NCBI GenBank assembly: GCA_021776885.1 | Contig: JAJFFA010000836.1 | Span: forward strand, 1 to 8,321 | Direction of reading: 5' to 3' | Origin: Planctomycetota bacterium | GTDB lineage: Bacteria; Planctomycetota; UBA1135; GCA-002686595 | Length of the DNA: 8,321 nucleotides | Shown here: positions 5,761 through 8,321 of the stretch, in pieces | Layout: every line of letters starts with the position of its first letter | How positions within the stretch are numbered: the stretch's first letter is position 1 | The notes under the pieces: model-generated | What the model was told of the DNA's origin: nothing | Database searches by the model: none | What the model saw: only the letters and a program-made list of their open reading frames with translations | Program-made: the position numbers and the translations under genes

Positions 5761-7325
5761 CAGCCGGCGTCATGGGCGGCGCCATGGGCCGCGCCCAGCC
5801 CCAGGGCGCCCTCGAACGCAGCGCGCATCAGGGCCTCGTCCGGCTCCTGGTGCGTGAACAGTTGGTACTGGGCACAGGCCTGCCGCACGAACCACTCCGC
5901 GCCGGGCACCACGGTGCAGCCGCGGGCGCGGGCGGCATCCAGCAGCGCCGTGCGCAGGGGCCGGTACACGGCGTCCAGGACCAGGGTCCCGGGCCGCAAC
6001 CAATCCGCCGGGATCGGCAGCTCTCGCTCCTGCGCCTCGCGCCCCGTCCCCACCGGCGTCGTGTGCACGAGCACGTCGTGCTCGCAGTGCGGGATCGCGT
6101 CCCAGGCGATGGCCTCGATCGGCTGCTCGCGCTCCAGGTCGCGGGCGAGGGCACGCGCCTTGTCGACGTCGCGTCCCGCGACGACCGCCTGGGCGCCGGC
6201 CTGGGAGAGGGCGGCCAGCACCGCGCGCGCGGCTCCACCGCAGCCCAGCACGAGCACCCGCGCCGCGCCCAGGGCGACCGGTCGGCCGGGCACTTCGCCG
6301 TGCACCTGGAAGGCGCGCTCCAGGGTCTCCTTCACCGCAGCCACGTCGGTGTTGAAGCCACGCCAGGTCGCGCCGTCGCGGACCAGGGTGTTCAGCGCCT
6401 TGCAGCGCCCCCCCGCGTCGTCGACCTGTGCAGCCGCCGCGAAGGCCTGCTCCTTGAATGGGGCAGTGATCGAGAAGCCACGGAAGTTCTCGTCCTGGGC
6501 CAGCTCGAGGAAGCGCCCGAGGTCCTGCGGCTCGAAGGCGACGTAGACCGCGTCGAGGTGAGCGCGCTTGAACGCCATGCCCTGGACGAAGGGCGAGACC
6601 GAGTGACCGATCGGCCGCCCCACCACGCCGAAGACCGCCGTCTCGGGCGTCAATCCCCCCGGTGGCAGCAGCCCGAGCAGATCGTTCACACGCAGCTGAC
6701 CGGGGGCGGTCGGCACGGCGGCGGGCAGGCCAGGCAGGTCCGCGGGGGCGGCGTAGGTGAAGGGCGAGCCGAAGATCGGCGCCAGGACGCGGGTGAAGCT
6801 ACCCGCGTTCCCCGAGGCGAAGGCCACCAGCCCTCCGCGCGCCTCGCGCAGGAAGGCCAGAACCCGCAGGCCGTCCTCCGTGCTGCGGGCGTGGGGCACG
6901 AGCTTGATCACATCGCCCTCGTACAGCACGGCGCGCACCTCCTCGTCGAAGGCGGTCAGGTCCTCGGGGGTGCCCTCGGGGTCGTGGCGCGAGACGATGC
7001 GGTGGCACTTGCCCTCGACCTCCCCCAGCTCGAGGGACAGGGTCCAGTCGACATCGACGAACATCGCGCCCGCCAGGGCGGAGTCGGCCAGGATGGCCAG
7101 GTGCTCGTCGACGCTGCCCGCGAAGCTGCCCAGGGCCTCGGGCCCGTGGACCGTGACGATCACGGGTTTGCCGACCTCGCGCACGAGCTTGGCCAGGGCG
7201 TCGCGCCCCGGGTGCCCGACGCGATCCAGGCGCAGCTCGATCAGGTCGGCCAGGGGCGCCTGGCGCAGGGCCAGGCGGGCCACGGCGTCGAAGTTGTCGG
7301 CGATGCAGGAGACGACGATGGCCAT
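5760..7325 (-). CDS. aroDE: Bifunctional 3-dehydroquinate dehydratase (type I) / shikimate dehydrogenase, AroD-AroE fusion
   Basis: This 521-residue cytosolic enzyme would convert 3-dehydroquinate to 3-dehydroshikimate and then, with NADPH, to shikimate. Residues 1-220 are a type I dehydratase: IELRLD (29-34), His114 in SRHD, Schiff-base Lys141 in DVIKL, Arg179 in SFTRV and Gln210 in APGQL. His114 and Lys141 are 27 residues apart, as are His143 and Lys170 in E. coli AroD. Residues 229-521 are shikimate dehydrogenase: GRPIGHSVSP (236-245), catalytic Lys291 in PFKE, Asn312 in LNT, Asp327 in FNTD, NADP loop GCGGAA (361-366), Arg385 for the NADP phosphate, and Gln482. Several framing motifs are altered (see findings). 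The ATG at 7325 is chosen because the upstream in-frame codons lie inside the DUF2520 gene and look non-native. The stop overlaps the aroK start by one base. Plants and chlamydiae have the same domain order. Confidence 0.95.
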   Translation of the reverse strand: MAIVVSCIADNFDAVARLALRQAPLADLIELRLDRVGHPGRDALAKLVREVGKPVIVTVHGPEALGSFAGSVDEHLAILADSALAGAMFVDVDWTLSLELGEVEGKCHRIVSRHDPEGTPEDLTAFDEEVRAVLYEGDVIKLVPHARSTEDGLRVLAFLREARGGLVAFASGNAGSFTRVLAPIFGSPFTYAAPADLPGLPAAVPTAPGQLRVNDLLGLLPPGGLTPETAVFGVVGRPIGHSVSPFVQGMAFKRAHLDAVYVAFEPQDLGRFLELAQDENFRGFSITAPFKEQAFAAAAQVDDAGGRCKALNTLVRDGATWRGFNTDVAAVKETLERAFQVHGEVPGRPVALGAARVLVLGCGGAARAVLAALSQAGAQAVVAGRDVDKARALARDLEREQPIEAIAWDAIPHCEHDVLVHTTPVGTGREAQERELPIPADWLRPGTLVLDAVYRPLRTALLDAARARGCTVVPGAEWFVRQACAQYQLFTHQEPDEALMRAAFEGALGLGAAHGAAHDAG

Positions 7326-7326
7326 G

Positions 7327-8229
7327 TCAGTTTTCGAGCGTTCTGCGCACGAGCTGTTCCTCGTGCGCGCCGAGCGAACCCCGTGCGCAGGCCAGATCGA
7401 GCATGCGCCGGGAGAGGGCGGTGTAGAGCGGGGCGAGACCCGGGTCCAGCTCGTGGACCGCCGCCAGGTGGGCGGCGACGACGTGGGCATCACCCCGGGC
7501 CTGGGGCCCGGTCAGGGCGGCGGCGGGCCCGCGCTGCGCGAGCTCGTGCAACGCGCCCTGGGCCAGGCCGACCAGGGCGCTGCAGAGGTCGTCCTCGCTG
7601 CCCTCCGGAACCGTGTCGCGGGCCAGGGCGAGGAGCGCATCGAAGAGCGCGGTGACCCCACCCGCCGCGAGGGTCGCCGCCGCGTGGTAGCGCGCACGGG
7701 TGCCCGCGTCGTCGCCGCGCAGGACCAGCTCGCGCGCACCCAGGGCGCGCACCAGGGAGCGTCCGCGCTCGACGGCGGCGGGTGCGCCGGCGAGGGTGAT
7801 CCAGGGCGCCGGGCGCGGGCCGGAGTCGTCGCCTGCGTCGCGCGCGCCCGGTGGCCCGGGCGGCGGCGCCGTGATCAAGGGATGGAAACGCCCCACCTGC
7901 CAGCCCTGGGCGGCGAGGGGGGCGAGCACGTCCAGGCCCTCGAACCCGCTCGTGTGCAGGACGACGCCCTCGCCTGCGTCCCGCCCATGCTGCGCGAAGG
8001 CGCGGGCGACCTCGGCCAGGGCTCGATCGCTGACGCACAGGAGCAAGGTCGCCCCCGCAGCGAGGCGGGCCGGGTCGGCGTAGGTCAGGCCCGGATGGGC
8101 CGCGCACAGGCCGCGCGCCGCCTCGACGTTGCGCGAGCCCAGCAGCACGGGCGTCCCGGCCGCCGCCAGCTCGAGCGCCAGCCGTCGCCCCAGCCCCCCG
8201 GCGCCGAAGATCCCGATGCCTCGTTCCAC
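7327..8229 (-). CDS. Rossmann-fold / DUF2520 domain protein, putative NADP-dependent reductase
   Basis: This 300-residue cytosolic protein has an N-terminal Rossmann domain. A dinucleotide-binding loop GAGGLG lies at residues 9-14, and GSRN at 31-34 ends the second strand, where Arg33 would suit the NADP phosphate. HTSG (92-95) and FHPL (115-118) follow, then a C-terminal helical domain with YHAA (181-184) and TGPQARGD (240-247). These are hallmark motifs of the Rossmann-like plus DUF2520 family, which is related to ketopantoate- and pyrroline-carboxylate-reductase-like dehydrogenases; its substrate is not established to my knowledge. Residues 121-142 form a Pro/Gly/Asp-rich insertion. The start is GTG: the frame is open back to a TAG at 8311-8313 but holds no other start codon, and no Shine-Dalgarno site precedes it. 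The stop lies one base before aroDE, so the two are almost certainly co-transcribed. Family assignment is firm; function is unknown. Confidence 0.9.
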   Translation of the reverse strand: MERGIGIFGAGGLGRRLALELAAAGTPVLLGSRNVEAARGLCAAHPGLTYADPARLAAGATLLLCVSDRALAEVARAFAQHGRDAGEGVVLHTSGFEGLDVLAPLAAQGWQVGRFHPLITAPPPGPPGARDAGDDSGPRPAPWITLAGAPAAVERGRSLVRALGARELVLRGDDAGTRARYHAAATLAAGGVTALFDALLALARDTVPEGSEDDLCSALVGLAQGALHELAQRGPAAALTGPQARGDAHVVAAHLAAVHELDPGLAPLYTALSRRMLDLACARGSLGAHEEQLVRRTLEN

Positions 8230-8321
8230 GACGCGAGATCGTACTCGACGGGGCCGAAACCTCGCCCCGCGGGGCCTCCCAACTCGCTCGCCACGGCGGC
8301 GTGCGACGGGCTAGCCCTTCA
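8230..8321. other. Leader region of the DUF2520-aroDE-aroK operon
   Basis: These 92 bases contain no supported gene. Two perfect palindromes occur: gccccgcggggc (8264-8275) and gggctagccc (8308-8317). On the minus strand TACGAT (plus 8238-8243) matches a -10 hexamer at four of six positions and ends 8 bases before the GTG. If real, it would give a nearly leaderless transcript. There is no clear -35 box. The minus strand opens with TGA at 8321-8319, which could be the end of another gene outside the window. Confidence 0.25.

Noticed and set aside
4861..6546. Plus-strand open frame of 561 codons
   Set aside because: It is antisense to three real genes, spans two gene boundaries, and has no signal or domain.
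7326..7493. N-terminal extension of AroDE by 56 codons to an ATG at 7493
   Set aside because: The extension lies inside the end of the DUF2520 gene, is Ser/Thr/Arg-rich and precedes a native dehydratase N-terminus at 7325.
5706..7655. Long plus-strand open frame of 649 codons opposite aroDE
   Set aside because: It is antisense to clearly recognisable AroDE and DUF2520 motifs, and its own product shows only low-complexity composition.
1..8321. tRNA, rRNA, CRISPR array, insertion sequence or phage element
   Set aside because: I found no cloverleaf ending in CCA, no regularly spaced repeats, no transposase or integrase motif and no terminal inverted repeats; composition and gene direction are uniform throughout.

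Overview
The window is a very GC-rich bacterial segment (about 70% by eye) in which every gene I can support lies on the minus strand, so transcription runs from high to low coordinates. In that order the genes are: a Rossmann/DUF2520 protein (8229-7327), a fused type I 3-dehydroquinate dehydratase/shikimate dehydrogenase AroDE (7325-5760), a shikimate kinase AroK (5760-5203), a large exported alpha-helical repeat protein (4985-2070), an exported two-domain retropepsin-like aspartic protease (1957-314), and a 65-residue exported protein (317-120). I see no RNA gene, insertion sequence or CRISPR array.

Region 5203-8229 is a tight metabolic operon. The DUF2520 gene and aroDE are one base apart, and aroDE and aroK share the A of a TGATG junction. 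AroDE and AroK together catalyse three consecutive shikimate-pathway steps, from 3-dehydroquinate to shikimate 3-phosphate. The DUF2520 protein looks like an NADP-binding dehydrogenase of unknown substrate, and its coupling to this pathway is the best functional clue for it here.

Region 120-4985 encodes three consecutive exported proteins. The 971-residue repeat protein follows aroK after a 217-base gap. The protease follows after 112 bases. The small protein overlaps the protease by 4 bases (ATGA) and ends in an outer-membrane beta-barrel-like C-terminal strand. Whether these three act together is inference from order, coupling and shared export signals.

The organism is probably a Gram-negative-type bacterium of a deep, GC-rich lineage. 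A planctomycete or relative is my best guess, from the aroD-aroE fusion, the large exported helical-repeat protein, the exported two-domain retropepsin and the absence of clear Shine-Dalgarno sites before all six starts. Nothing in the window proves the phylum. No complete undescribed system is evident. The strongest leads are the protease/small-protein pair, the altered active-site motifs in AroDE and in the second protease domain, and the DUF2520-shikimate linkage.
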